From Gemmatimonadaceae bacterium (GTDB lineage: Bacteria > Gemmatimonadota > Gemmatimonadetes > Gemmatimonadales > Gemmatimonadaceae): DNA of 64,000 bases. The DNA lies in the NCBI GenBank assembly GCA_025934775.1, contig JAICWO010000015.1, forward strand, positions 78,179 through 142,178. The letters run 5' to 3'. This document shows positions 44,287 to 54,134 of the stretch, piece after piece. A program made the position numbers and the translations under genes. The notes under the pieces are model-generated. The model ran no database searches. It saw only the letters and a program-made list of their open reading frames with translations, and had not been told where the DNA came from. The number at the start of each line of letters is the position of its first letter. Position 1 is the first letter of the stretch.

Positions 44287-44765
44287 AGCTCGGCCTCGCT
44301 CAGATCGTGGATGGTCTTGAGCTCGACGACCTTCAGTTGGCGCACCATCGTGGGAAGCTTGAGATGGGCGACTTCTCCAACCGCTTTGTCCAGCAGCGCA
44401 CGACCGATGGGCGACGCCATCGTGACGTGGCCTTCCTCGAACTCCAGCGCGTCGCCGAACACGAGATAATACGTTTCCTTCGAGTGGGTTCTCTGATCCT
44501 CGACGACCACTTTCGACCCGAGCCCGACGCGGTCGGACGGAATCTGGGCCGGGTCGATCGATGAGAGCTTGCTCAATCGTTGGCGGAGCTGCCCCAAGCG
44601 GGCCTGAACGAACTGCTGGCGTTCCAGCGCGGCCTTGTATTCGCTGTTCTCGCGCAAATCACCCAACTCGACCGCTTTCCGGATCTCGTTGGGGAGCGTG
44701 ACGTTCAGCTCGTATTGGAGCTTCTCGACCTCTTCTCCGAGTTTTTGCTTGAGTGCTTCGATCAT
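44283..44765 (-). CDS. greA: Transcription elongation factor GreA
   Basis: 160 residues, standard GreA length. The N-terminal coiled coil carries the tip motif VELGDLRENSEYKAALERQ with the acidic residues that enter the RNA polymerase secondary channel. The C-terminal FKBP-like domain has TYYLVFGDALEFEEGHVTMA and SPIGRALLDKAVGE. It rescues backtracked polymerase by stimulating transcript cleavage. Confidence 0.95.
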   Translation of the reverse strand: MIEALKQKLGEEVEKLQYELNVTLPNEIRKAVELGDLRENSEYKAALERQQFVQARLGQLRQRLSKLSSIDPAQIPSDRVGLGSKVVVEDQRTHSKETYYLVFGDALEFEEGHVTMASPIGRALLDKAVGEVAHLKLPTMVRQLKVVELKTIHDLSEAEL

Positions 44766-44799
44766 GGCAAGGCGCGCGCGGTGCGTCGATAAAACTTGA

Positions 44800-44824
44800 G
44801 CGCCCGGCCGGAGGGGCCGGGCGC
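44800..44824. other. GC hairpin in greA / MBL divergent region
   Basis: GCGCCCGGCC (44800-44809), loop GGAGG, GGCCGGGCGC (44815-44824): perfect 10-bp stem in the 118-bp gap between the divergent greA and MBL genes. It would lie in the 5' leader of either transcript. Function unknown. Confidence 0.45.
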
Positions 44825-44883
44825 CATCGTTCCCGTCAAGTTATCCCTGTGTCAGCACTCTGGCAAACCATAGGCCCGGCCCG

Positions 44884-45684
44884 GTGACGCTGCGAATCGA
44901 GCGCTACGGAGACGTCGCGCGATTGCGCATGAGCAGCATCGGGAGTCGCGCGTTCGGGATGGACGTGAGTGCGTACGTCGTGCGCGGCGTGATGATCGAC
45001 ACGGGCTTTCACCATGCACGCAGCGAGCTCGACGCCGCGCGTCGCGAGCTGCGCGTCGACGCCGCGATCATCACGCACTGGCACGAGGATCACGCCGGCA
45101 ACGCGGCGATGCTCGCATGGCACGGCGTGCCAATGCTCGTGCGTCCCGACACCGAGATCACGCTGCGCGAACGTCCGCGCATTCGACTCTATCGGCGACT
45201 CCTGTGGGGACATCCGCCGGCGCTCGACGCGGCGCTTCTGCATTTCGAGAGCGACACGCTCGAGGTGATCCACACGCCGGGGCACTCGCCGGATCATCAA
45301 GTCGTATTCGACCGCGAGACGGGGACACTCTTCTCCGGCGATCTGTGGCTCGGTGTGCGGTCGCACGTGCTGCATGCGACGGAGAATCCATACCAGATCG
45401 CGCAGAGTCTCGCGCGCGCGGCGGCGCTGTCGCCCGCGCGCATGTTCGACGCGCATCGCGGACTCGTCGCGCGTCCGGTCGAGGCGCTCACCGCGCGGCG
45501 CGCGTGGCTGCTCGAGACACTCGCCGACGTCGCGCGGCGGATCGCCGAGGGTTGGGACGACGCGGAGATCGTGAAGCGGGTGCTGGGCGGCGAGGAACGC
45601 GCCGCGCTGGTGTCGCGCGGTGACTACTCGCGGCGGAATTTCGTGCGGGCGGTGAGGAGAGGGGACGTGGGACGTGGAGCGTAG
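44884..45684 (+). CDS. Metallo-beta-lactamase fold hydrolase
   Basis: 266 residues from GTG 44884. Metal motif ITHWHEDHAGN (H65, H67, D69, H70), then IHTPGHSPDHQVVF (third-site His), GTLFSGDLWLG (bridging Asp) and FDAHRGLV. A C-terminal helical extension (about 195-255) resembles the winged-helix tail of glyoxalase-II/LACTB2-like members. Substrate unknown. The last nine codons are made from the GTGGGAC heptamer array that follows, and the stop TAG is itself in a variant heptamer, so the C-terminus was remodelled by the repeats. Confidence 0.88.
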   Translation: MTLRIERYGDVARLRMSSIGSRAFGMDVSAYVVRGVMIDTGFHHARSELDAARRELRVDAAIITHWHEDHAGNAAMLAWHGVPMLVRPDTEITLRERPRIRLYRRLLWGHPPALDAALLHFESDTLEVIHTPGHSPDHQVVFDRETGTLFSGDLWLGVRSHVLHATENPYQIAQSLARAAALSPARMFDAHRGLVARPVEALTARRAWLLETLADVARRIAEGWDDAEIVKRVLGGEERAALVSRGDYSRRNFVRAVRRGDVGRGA

Positions 45685-45757
45685 ACGGTGGACCGTGGGA
45701 CGTGGGACGTGGGACGTGGGACGTGGACCGTGGACCGTGGGACGTGGACCGTGGGAC
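45667..45757 (+). repeat. Heptamer tandem array, left (13 units, GTGGGAC/GTGGACC)
   Basis: Thirteen uninterrupted 7-bp units run from 45667 to 45757: seven GTGGGAC, four GTGGACC, one GTGGAGC and one GTAGACG, all variants of GTGGRNC. The first units are inside the 3' end of the MBL gene. The array ends 15 bp before the stop codon of the four-helix-bundle gene. A reverse-complementary array lies on the other side of that gene. Confidence 0.95.
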
Positions 45758-45772
45758 CTCGGGAACGGCTGA

Positions 45773-46168
45773 CTACGGCCCAGCCTTACGCGCCAGGCTC
45801 GCTTGAAAGCGGTTCAGCTTTCGTCCGAGTCGGTCCAACAACTCGAGCGTCGGCCGCAGTTCCGTGAGCCCGACGTAACCCAGGCGAAAGCTGATTTCGA
45901 GTTGCGTCTCGAGCTCGACGAGCGAGCCGCGAGCGTGAGCGACGATGCGGAGTTGATCAGCAGCCGTGCGCCGCTCGTTCCCCTCCGCGATGTTCGACGG
46001 AATCGACGTCGCCGCGCTTCGCAGCTGCGCTGTCAGCCCATAACGCTCGTCGCGAGGAAATGATCGAGTCACGGAATAAATCAACTCGACCGCCTCCATC
46101 CCCAGCCGCCATACCTCCAAGGTCCGGTACCCACGCGGCCATCGAAACAGCTCGTCTAACTCCGCCAT
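45773..46168 (-). CDS. Four-helix-bundle protein, S23/IVP (Avd-like) family
   Basis: 131 residues matching the S23-type four-helix-bundle family: GYRTLEVWRLGMEAVELIYS, VTRSFPRDERYGLTAQLRSA, ATSIPSNIAEGNERR, RGSLVELETQLEISFRLGYV. Relatives are encoded in intervening sequences of 23S rRNA genes, and Avd proteins of diversity-generating retroelements share the fold; these small basic proteins bind nucleic acid. Here it is a free-standing gene, with no rRNA or reverse transcriptase in the window. It is bracketed on both sides by heptamer arrays in opposite orientation, suggesting a discrete inserted cassette. Confidence 0.88.
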   Translation of the reverse strand: MAELDELFRWPRGYRTLEVWRLGMEAVELIYSVTRSFPRDERYGLTAQLRSAATSIPSNIAEGNERRTAADQLRIVAHARGSLVELETQLEISFRLGYVGLTELRPTLELLDRLGRKLNRFQASLARKAGP

Positions 46169-46245
46169 GGGACAATGATCGCATCGCTCGGCCGTTGCTT
46201 CGGTATCAGCGGACTCGCCACCGAATCATTCCCACGCCACCCCAC

Positions 46246-46294
46246 GGTCCACGGTCCACGATCCACGATCCACGGTCCACGATCCACGATCCAC
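46246..46294 (-). repeat. Heptamer tandem array, right (7 units, inverted relative to the left array)
   Basis: Seven uninterrupted units, three GGTCCAC and four GATCCAC, run from 46246 to 46294. GGTCCAC is the reverse complement of the GTGGACC unit of the left array, so the two arrays are inverted repeats around the four-helix-bundle gene. The array stops 3 bp before the stop codon of the deoxyhypusine synthase-like gene. Confidence 0.95.
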
Positions 46295-46297
46295 GGA

Positions 46298-47488
<1,191 letters not shown>

Positions 47489-47526
47489 GGTGCGGAAATG
47501 TAAGATGGAGGGTTGGCGGATGCGCC

Positions 47527-48462
47527 CTACACTTCCTCCCCCACCTGCGACCGCCACGCCTCGATCACGGCGTGCGCCGCTTCACGCGGATCATCGGTCA
47601 GCAGGATCAGATCCAGATCGCCCGCCGAGATCTTCCCCTCGGTCAATACCCGCGACTGAATCCAGCGGATCAGGCCGGCCCAGTAGTGCCGCCCGAACAT
47701 GATCACCGGGAACTGGTAGATCTTGCCGGTCTGGATCAGCGTCAGCGCCTCGAACGCTTCGTCGAGCGTGCCGAAGCCGCCCGGGAAGATGATGAACGCA
47801 TTTGAGTATTTGATGAACATCGTCTTCCGCACGAAGAAGTAGCGGAAGTTGACGAGCGTGTCGACGTACGGATTGGCGCCTTGCTCGAACGGGAGCTCGA
47901 TGTTGCAGCCGATCGAACGGCCGCCGCCTTCTTTCGCGCCCTTGTTCGCCGCCTCCATGATGCCCGGACCGGCGCCCGTGATGATCGCGAACCCGGCCTC
48001 GGCGAGGAGACGCGCGACCTCCTGCGCGGCCACGTACTGCGGGTCCTCGGGGTGCGTGCGCGCCGAGCCGAAGATCGTGACGCCCTTCTCCACGTGCGCG
48101 AGGTTGTCGAAGCCTTCGATGAACTCCCCCATGATGCGCATGACGCGCCACGGATCGGTGCGCGTGAAGTCGACGGCGCTGCTCCCCGCTTGCAGCAGCT
48201 TCTCGTCTTCCGTCACCGGGCCGGTGAAGCTGCGGATCGCGTCATCGATCACGCGCGCGGCGCCGGCGGAGCGGATCGGCGTTTTCTCCGACGGCGGGGT
48301 GCGACCGGCGGCGCGATGCCCGGCCTCCGTACGCTCGCGGTACCCCTCGCGCGCGTTCTCGGAGGCCTTGGCGAGCATGGCGGGACTCGATTTCTTGCCG
48401 CTCGCGGTGCGCGGCGCCGTCGCGGGCTTCAGCTTGGTATCGCGTTTTTTGGAATGAGCCAT
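47527..48462 (-). CDS. LOG family (TIGR00730) Rossmann-fold protein
   Basis: 311 residues. After a Lys/Ser-rich N-terminal 70 residues comes the LOG/lysine-decarboxylase-like domain: [60 protein letters not shown], and [18 protein letters not shown] with the PGGxGTxxE nucleotide-binding signature. Relatives act as cytokinin-nucleotide phosphoribohydrolases or (p)ppGpp-binding nucleosidases (PpnN). It is the first gene of a two-gene unit with the deoxyhypusine synthase-like gene. Confidence 0.9.
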   Translation of the reverse strand: MAHSKKRDTKLKPATAPRTASGKKSSPAMLAKASENAREGYRERTEAGHRAAGRTPPSEKTPIRSAGAARVIDDAIRSFTGPVTEDEKLLQAGSSAVDFTRTDPWRVMRIMGEFIEGFDNLAHVEKGVTIFGSARTHPEDPQYVAAQEVARLLAEAGFAIITGAGPGIMEAANKGAKEGGGRSIGCNIELPFEQGANPYVDTLVNFRYFFVRKTMFIKYSNAFIIFPGGFGTLDEAFEALTLIQTGKIYQFPVIMFGRHYWAGLIRWIQSRVLTEGKISAGDLDLILLTDDPREAAHAVIEAWRSQVGEEV

Positions 48463-48540
48463 GGCTGGATTTTACGGGGTTGAGCCAGAGGTGCACAGAG
48501 GCGAGCTTCACAACACCCGCACCCACACACGCCAGCCGAT

Positions 48541-49944
48541 TTGTCAGTCGTCATTCTTCTCGCCGACGGAGCGCGTCCCGATGTCTTCGATGCCGCGTTG
48601 TCCAGCGGGGCGGTCCCCGCGCTCGCGCGTCTGCGCGACGAGGGGGCGCTGCATACGGTCACGTCGTGCTTTCCGTCCGTCACCGGGCCCGCGTATACAC
48701 CTTTTCTGATGGGGCGTTTTCCGGGACCGATCGGCTTGCCCGGCTTGCGTTGGTTCGATCGCGCCCGCGAGACGTGCAGCTTTCCCGACTACACGCGGAG
48801 CTATGTGGGATATCAGATGGGCGCGGTGAACCGCGACGTCGATCCGCATGCGCCGACGATCTTCGAGCTCTGCCGCGAGAGCCTCGGCGCCCTGAGCGTG
48901 ATCACGCGCGGACTGCCCAAGGAGCGGCGCATCGGATCGATCACCGCCAAGTCGGCGTTTCGCGCGGCACGCACGCACTTCAGCGGCAACGTCGCAGGCT
49001 GGCTGGGGATCGATCGCGAGGTGGGCGCCGACGTCACGCGTCGCGTGCGCGACGATCATCCGGATTTCGTGTTTGCTGCGCTCACCGGCGTGGACAAAGT
49101 TTCACACGCGCGCGGGCAGCAATCGCCGATGATCATGGATGCGCTGCAGATCGTCGACGAGACGGCGGCCGAGATTCGCGCCGATGCGGAGCGCGCCGGC
49201 CGGTGGCGCGACATGTCGCTCTGGGTGGTGAGCGATCACGGACACTCCACGGTGCGCATGCACGAGGATCTCGCGATGGTCGTCGCACACGCGGGCTACC
49301 GCACGATCGCGCACCCGTGGGTCGTCGGCATTGCGCCGGAGGTCGCGGTGATGGTGAGCGGCAACGCAATGGCCCACCTGTATCTCGATATCGGCGATCG
49401 CGAGCGGCCGAGCGCCGAGGCTTTCAGGGCGCGATGGTCTGCCCTCGCCGAGATGCTGCTCGCGCGCGCGTCGGTGGATCTAATGATTCTCCCGCGCGGG
49501 AATGGTGCGCTCGTTCGCAGCGCGACGCGCGGCAGCGCGATCGTCACTCACGACGCGAATCGGTATGCGTATCGTCGCCAGGACGGCGATCCCCTCGCGC
49601 TCGGCGCGGATCTGCATGATCTCTCCGGCAACGACGCATATGATGCGACGATCGACAGCGACTACCCCGACGGAATCGTGCAGATCGCGCACATCGCGAC
49701 GTCCCCGCGTTCGGGCGAGATCATTCTCTCGGCCGCGCGCGAGTGGGATTTTCGCGCGCGCTACGAGCCGATTCCCCACGTCAGCTCGCACGGCGCACTG
49801 CATCGCGAGCACATGCTGGTGCCGCTGCTCGTGAATCGTCCGCCGGCGTCGCGGCCGCGCCGTACCGTGGACGTGATGCCGAGCGCACTGCGCGCGTTGG
49901 GCTTGCCGGTTCCCGCCGGTCTCGACGGAGAGCCGTTCGTGTGA
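48541..49944 (+). CDS. Alkaline phosphatase superfamily phosphodiesterase
   Basis: 467 residues from TTG 48541. Type I phosphodiesterase/nucleotide pyrophosphatase fold: metal ligand LLADGARPD, nucleophile region SCFPSVTGPAYTPFLMGRFP (T48 likely), second metal set TGVDKVSHARG and WVVSDHGHSTV, and a late His in HVSSHGALHREHMLVPLLV. No signal peptide. It hydrolyses phosphodiester or phosphonate bonds; substrate unknown. Divergent from the LOG gene with a 78-bp gap. Confidence 0.88.
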   Translation: MSVVILLADGARPDVFDAALSSGAVPALARLRDEGALHTVTSCFPSVTGPAYTPFLMGRFPGPIGLPGLRWFDRARETCSFPDYTRSYVGYQMGAVNRDVDPHAPTIFELCRESLGALSVITRGLPKERRIGSITAKSAFRAARTHFSGNVAGWLGIDREVGADVTRRVRDDHPDFVFAALTGVDKVSHARGQQSPMIMDALQIVDETAAEIRADAERAGRWRDMSLWVVSDHGHSTVRMHEDLAMVVAHAGYRTIAHPWVVGIAPEVAVMVSGNAMAHLYLDIGDRERPSAEAFRARWSALAEMLLARASVDLMILPRGNGALVRSATRGSAIVTHDANRYAYRRQDGDPLALGADLHDLSGNDAYDATIDSDYPDGIVQIAHIATSPRSGEIILSAAREWDFRARYEPIPHVSSHGALHREHMLVPLLVNRPPASRPRRTVDVMPSALRALGLPVPAGLDGEPFV

Positions 49945-49947
49945 CGC

Positions 49948-50190
49948 TTACTTCGCGCGCGCCTTGGCGAGCGTGACGAGCGGCGGGATCGAGAGGAGCG
50001 CCCACGCGGACTCGAGGCCGATGAAGCCGATGCGTCCATCGGCGATGGCGACCCAGGCGAGCAATGCCGAGCCGACGAGGTTGAGCAAGTTGTAACTGGC
50101 GTGCCGCCGGTCGATCCAGCCGCGCTGGTTTCCCGCGTACGCGATGAGAATCATCACCGCGCCCGCCACCGAAATAACTTGATAGAGCAT
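49948..50190 (-). CDS. Small integral membrane protein (80 aa)
   Basis: From ATG 50190 with GAGGCGG just upstream. Three hydrophobic segments: VISVAGAVMILIAYAGN, NLLNLVGSALLAWVAIADG and FIGLESAWALLSIPPLVTLA. The pattern matches the CBU_0592-type family of small inner-membrane proteins. Function unknown. It is convergent with the phosphodiesterase gene (3-bp gap) and divergent from the next gene. Confidence 0.75.
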   Translation of the reverse strand: MLYQVISVAGAVMILIAYAGNQRGWIDRRHASYNLLNLVGSALLAWVAIADGRIGFIGLESAWALLSIPPLVTLAKARAK

Positions 50191-50217
50191 TCCGCCTCTG
50201 AGAGCTACGATTTCCGC

Positions 50218-50469
50218 ATGCCGTCCTGGACCCGCCTCACACTCGCGCTGACTTGGCGCTCGATTCGCGACCCTCGTCTGGGGACCACGCTCATGCGCGT
50301 GGCGTGGCGTTTCCGCCGGCGTGAGTGGTACCGACACGCACCGTTTCTGCCGCTGCCCGCCACCAATTATCTGCGGTGGCGCATGTACACGGCGTATGGT
50401 AACGAGGACGCAGTGCCATCGGTGGACGACATCGAGCGCTACGCGCGATGGGCGGTCCGCGACCAATGA
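50218..50469 (+). CDS. Conserved hypothetical protein (83 aa), coupled to queG
   Basis: A basic, Trp/Arg-rich 83-residue protein (MPSWTRLTLALTWRSIRDPR, MRVAWRFRRREWYRHAPFLP, LRWRMYTAYG). It has no known domain. Its stop overlaps the queG start (ATGA), so it is translated with queG. Confidence 0.65.
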   Translation: MPSWTRLTLALTWRSIRDPRLGTTLMRVAWRFRRREWYRHAPFLPLPATNYLRWRMYTAYGNEDAVPSVDDIERYARWAVRDQ

Positions 50470-51605
50470 CTGCCGCCGAGAGCGCGCCGAGCCTCGAGTC
50501 GTTGATCAGGGCGCAAGCGTACGGCCTCGGCTTCGACCTCGTCGGCTTCACGAAGCTCGGACCCGCCGAGACCGCGGCCGCGTACGACGATTGGATCGCG
50601 CGCGGATATGCGGGCGAGATGGGGTATCTCGAGCGCGGCGCGGCAAAGCGGCACGACACGCGATTGCCATTCGACGGAGCCACGCACGCGATCGTGGTCG
50701 CGATGAACTACGGCGGACGCGAGCCGTCCGGACCCGTCGCGCGCTACGCGCGCGGCGACGATTACCACGATCTGATGGTCGATCGCCTGAACGAATTGAA
50801 GCGGTGGATCGAGGCGCACGTCGGACACGCGATCACGGGAAAGCCGTACGTGGACACGGGGCCGATTCTGGAGCGCGATCTCGCGCGCCAGGCGGGGCTC
50901 GGCTGGTTCGGGAAGAACACGATGCTGATCAATCCGAAGCTCGGGTCGTTTTTCTTCCTCGGCTCGCTGGTGCTCGCGCTCGAATTGAAGTCAGACGCGC
51001 CGTTCACGGCGGATCACTGCGGGACGTGCCGGCGGTGCATCGATGCGTGTCCGACCGGGGCGATCGAGGCGGCGCAGGCGATCAACGCGACGAGCTGCAT
51101 CGCGTATCTCACGATCGAGGCGAAGGGGCCGATTCCGGACGAGTTCCGCGCGGCGATCGGGGAGCATCTGTACGGGTGCGACGTGTGTCAGGAGGTGTGC
51201 CCACACACCCATAAGTTCTCGCGCTCTTTGTTTGAACCCGCCTTCGCGGCCCGGCCGGCGGTGGCGGGCAAGGACGCGCGGACGTTGTCGCGCGAGCTGC
51301 TCGCGATGTCGCAATCGGAGTTCTCGGCTTCGTTCAAAGGCTCGCCAATGAAGCGCGCCAAGCTGCGCGGGTTGAAGCGCAATGCGGCGGTGGTGCTAGG
51401 CAACGTGGGATCAGAGGAGGATCTCGACCACTTGCTCGCGGCACTCGATGATCCGGAACCGCTCGCGCGATCGCATTCCGCTTGGGCGATCGGCCGCATC
51501 GGATCACCCGCCGCAGCCGCTCGACTGCGCGAGTGTTTGGAATTCGAGGAAGAAGCCTTTGTCCGCGACGCTCTCCTCGCGGCGATCGCGCTCTTGGAGG
51601 CTTGA
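50466..51605 (+). CDS. queG: Epoxyqueuosine reductase QueG
   Basis: 379 residues from ATG 50466 (ATGA overlap). The N-terminal cobalamin-binding domain carries DTGPILERDLARQAGLGWFG, with the catalytic Asp. Two 4Fe-4S clusters are formed by HCGTCRRCIDACPTGAI and GCDVCQEVCPHTHKF. A C-terminal HEAT-like region follows. It performs the last step of queuosine synthesis on tRNA. The usual CPWN after the second cluster motif reads CPHT here, a notable variation; all cluster cysteines are kept. Confidence 0.93.
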   Translation: MTAAESAPSLESLIRAQAYGLGFDLVGFTKLGPAETAAAYDDWIARGYAGEMGYLERGAAKRHDTRLPFDGATHAIVVAMNYGGREPSGPVARYARGDDYHDLMVDRLNELKRWIEAHVGHAITGKPYVDTGPILERDLARQAGLGWFGKNTMLINPKLGSFFFLGSLVLALELKSDAPFTADHCGTCRRCIDACPTGAIEAAQAINATSCIAYLTIEAKGPIPDEFRAAIGEHLYGCDVCQEVCPHTHKFSRSLFEPAFAARPAVAGKDARTLSRELLAMSQSEFSASFKGSPMKRAKLRGLKRNAAVVLGNVGSEEDLDHLLAALDDPEPLARSHSAWAIGRIGSPAAAARLRECLEFEEEAFVRDALLAAIALLEA

Positions 51606-51960
51606 GCCGAGCCGAGCTCGAATTGGACGGGCGAGTTGGGCGCGCTGCGGAGGTAGACCGCCGCGGTCTTGTGGTTTGCGTGTCGCATTCCCGCAACGGG
51701 CTCGACCACGATATGATGTCGAGCACCCAATAGTCGAGGAGGACTTTCCTGTCCTCCGGCGTCGCCTTCTCCCATGCCGCGGCGATGTTGCCCGTCTCGT
51801 GGATGACCTTCGACAGCCGCTCCCACGCATTCTCGCGTGATTCGGCGAATGCCTCAGCATCGCGCAGCTGGTCCTTCGCCAGCTTGACGGCGCTCTTTGC
51901 CTCCCTGAGTTGCTGCACCAGCACGTGAGGCGGCGCGCGCGGCCGGCACGGATAACAACA
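51606..51960 (-). pseudogene. Serine recombinase C-terminal remnant, frameshifted
   Basis: On the minus strand, one frame reads VLVQQLREAKSAVKLAKDQL, then WEKATPEDRKVLLDYWVLDI, like the coiled-coil tail of large serine recombinases. A shift to another frame then continues with VVEPVAGMRHANHKTAAVYL and RSAPNSPVQF, the usual end of that tail. The catalytic resolvase domain and zinc ribbon are missing or unrecognisable upstream (51961-52134 shows no gene). It abuts the 3' end of queG and marks the start of the accessory region. Confidence 0.6.
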
Positions 51961-52134
51961 TCCTGGCCGCTGCTTGGCCGACTTCGCGGTCCGTATCGGC
52001 GATTCGCGTTTAAGCCATCAAGACAGTGCGACGCGATGCCTGGAATCGTAGGTTTGTCATAGCCGCCACCCACCTTCCCAGCTTGTTCGCGAGATCAATC
52101 AGCGTGTGCGGCACGACGAGGACGCTGCTACGCC

Positions 52135-52860
52135 ATGAATGACGACACACCACACTTTCACGGCCATCGGCGGCGACTCCGCGAGCGTTTCTTGAAGGCA
52201 GGTCTCGGCGGCTTTGCTGATTACGAAGTCGTCGAGCTTCTCCTCACACTCGCTGTCCCGCGCGCCGATGTGAAGCAGCCAGCAAAGGCTCTGATCGCCC
52301 GCTTCGGAAATCTCCGCGGGATTCTCGACGCTCGGACAGAGGAATTACAGGGGATTCCTGGCATCGGCAGTGTGACGCCCGTTGCCCTGAAGATCATCAA
52401 GGCCGCGGCGACGCTCTACCTGCAGCAGAGTACCGAAGCGCAAGACTCGCTCGCGGGGGCGCCAACCCCCGATGAGTGTTTCGTGAACACCCAGAAGATG
52501 GACGGTGGCCAGTTCTGTTTGCGAGTCTTGCGACTCTCAGCTCAGCGGACCATCGTCTCCGATTCTACACAAATCTCTGCACACGACCGTCGGTCCCCGC
52601 CGCGAGACCGAACCAGGGCCAGATATTCATACTTAGAGGATGGCGTCGAACCGCAGACTCAGCGCATGAGCAAGGATTACGCACACGTCCGCCTCCGGCA
52701 AGCACCAACTGCTGTTGTTACATCAGCATTACGTAACTCCGTTCGCCCGATGAGCATGGCCAACGTCGCAACTCAGGTGAAACCGTTGCCGTTTGTTCGC
52801 GACAACTCCAACCACTCACGAATGGGCGCCGCCGACAATTCCGGGGCGGTTCAGCGTTGA
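52135..52860 (+). CDS. RadC N-terminal domain protein lacking the JAB domain (probable pseudogene)
   Basis: The first about 105 residues are a typical RadC N-terminus: HFHGHRRRLRERFLKAGLGG, FADYEVVELLLTLAVPRADV, and the helix-hairpin-helix ELQGIPGIGSVTPVALKIIK. After about residue 110 the sequence becomes low-information, and the JAB/MPN metalloprotease motif (HNHPSG-type) is absent in all frames nearby. The open frame continues to 241 residues by chance or with unrelated sequence. It is probably a decayed gene carried with the recombinase remnant. Confidence 0.6.
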   Translation: MNDDTPHFHGHRRRLRERFLKAGLGGFADYEVVELLLTLAVPRADVKQPAKALIARFGNLRGILDARTEELQGIPGIGSVTPVALKIIKAAATLYLQQSTEAQDSLAGAPTPDECFVNTQKMDGGQFCLRVLRLSAQRTIVSDSTQISAHDRRSPPRDRTRARYSYLEDGVEPQTQRMSKDYAHVRLRQAPTAVVTSALRNSVRPMSMANVATQVKPLPFVRDNSNHSRMGAADNSGAVQR

Positions 52861-52980
52861 GAACGGCCCCATTTGCACTTCGCCCCTCGCCCGCGACGGC
52901 GACACAGTGCTGGCGTGCGGCCCCCGGCTATGTGTCCCGTGCGCGGTTGGTAGGAAGCGGCGCGACGTGCGTTCAGTCGC

Positions 52981-53634
52981 TTATGGGCAGTAGGGCTGAA
53001 CGTTCGGATCGGTAGGGTATTCAGAGCAAAGAGTCTGTGTGATAGCAATGATATCCTGGAGTAGCGCGGCATCCTCCTCTTGATAGATCTCTAGTAATGG
53101 ATCGTTGAGGTCCCACTGGCTGGGATCGTCGCCGAACAATGACACGACATCGTTCCCGACGTCGATGATTTGTTGCATGTCATCAACCAGTGCTCCCATC
53201 AGCGTGTCGATATCATCGCCCGATCCACCGGTGATCTCGTCCAGAAGGCGTGCTCCGCCAGCCGCGCGTGTTCTTTGCGCTCCCGGTGTCGCCAGCGTCG
53301 TATTCGCCGTACGGGCATCGGCGAACTGAAGTAGTGTGAGCGCAGCGACGAACCCGCGACGATCCGTCACCGCTTTGAACGGCAATTTTTTCCCGCCCGG
53401 CAAGCAGACACCTTCGTCGTCGAATGTGAAAGTGTGACTACCGTACTTCCTTGAGTGCACCGTCACGCTTTGGTGATTTGCGGCGCACTTGCCGAATGAC
53501 GCTGTTACTTGGAGATTGGGGGCAGCGGACCGCGTGTTCTGTGACAACTCTCGTACGACGCGCTTGGGAGAAGTGCTATCGCCGCACCCGGCGATCAGTA
53601 CACAGCATCCGGTGGCAAGCAGTACTTTGCGCAT
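52981..53634 (-). CDS. Orphan lipoprotein of unknown function
   Basis: 217 residues with a textbook lipoprotein signal (MRKVLLATGCCVLIAGC, lipobox IAGC). Mature part: TASFGKCAANHQSVTVHSRK, YGSHTFTFDDEGVCLPGGKK, then an acidic helical C-terminus (DDMQQIIDVGNDVVSLFGDD, QEEDAALLQDIIAITQTLCS) ending NVQPYCP. Four mature cysteines may pair. No family recognised. It is divergent from another lipoprotein gene only 26 bp away. Confidence 0.7.
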   Translation of the reverse strand: MRKVLLATGCCVLIAGCGDSTSPKRVVRELSQNTRSAAPNLQVTASFGKCAANHQSVTVHSRKYGSHTFTFDDEGVCLPGGKKLPFKAVTDRRGFVAALTLLQFADARTANTTLATPGAQRTRAAGGARLLDEITGGSGDDIDTLMGALVDDMQQIIDVGNDVVSLFGDDPSQWDLNDPLLEIYQEEDAALLQDIIAITQTLCSEYPTDPNVQPYCP

Positions 53635-53660
53635 AGGGCCTCTTCAGCTTGTTCGAGTTT

Positions 53661-54134
53661 ATGGTTTCCATCGCGAAACAACGCACGTCTGAGCACGCTA
53701 GAAAGCAGGCAATTGCCGGGTCGAGAGCGTATAAGCGGATCTCGGCAGCGTGGCTCCTCATCGCCGTTCTTGTTGCGTGTCAACGAGTCCCCGCGAGAGC
53801 ACCGGTGGCACCAAGTACTTCTCGACAGTGGCAGGTGTACGACGGCGTGTACATGGCGGCCTTCGAACGATCGATCTTCCGACCGTGCAAGAGTGCACAA
53901 CCGAACGAGCAGTGGTGGGTCACTCTCAGCGGTCGCGCTCTCACGCAGTGGGATAGCATTCGGTCTCAATACCGCACGAATCGCGCGTACGTCCGCTGGC
54001 GAGCGAGTGTGAGTGACACCGGACATTTCGGCCATTTAGGACAGAGCAGCCGATACATCCTCGTCGACAGCATTCTCGAAGCTCGGGATTCGCTGCCGCA
54101 TGACTGCATGCGAGCAAGAGGCGGCGCTCGGTAG
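53661..54134 (+). CDS. Lipoprotein-like protein with GVYxxxFExSxFxPC motif
   Basis: From ATG 53661, 157 residues. A basic N-terminus is followed by a hydrophobic segment and lipobox-like LIAVLVAC, then QVYDGVYMAAFERSIFRPC and EQWWVTLSGRALTQWDSI. This GVY-FExSxFxPC-WW pattern occurs in a group of uncharacterised bacterial envelope proteins. The signal segment starts about 25 residues in, so a later start is possible. Function unknown. Confidence 0.6.
   Translation: MVSIAKQRTSEHARKQAIAGSRAYKRISAAWLLIAVLVACQRVPARAPVAPSTSRQWQVYDGVYMAAFERSIFRPCKSAQPNEQWWVTLSGRALTQWDSIRSQYRTNRAYVRWRASVSDTGHFGHLGQSSRYILVDSILEARDSLPHDCMRARGGAR

Noticed and set aside
45667..46294. Repeat arrays considered as CRISPR
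   Set aside because: Units are 7 bp, contiguous, without spacers, and inverted around a gene; no cas genes.
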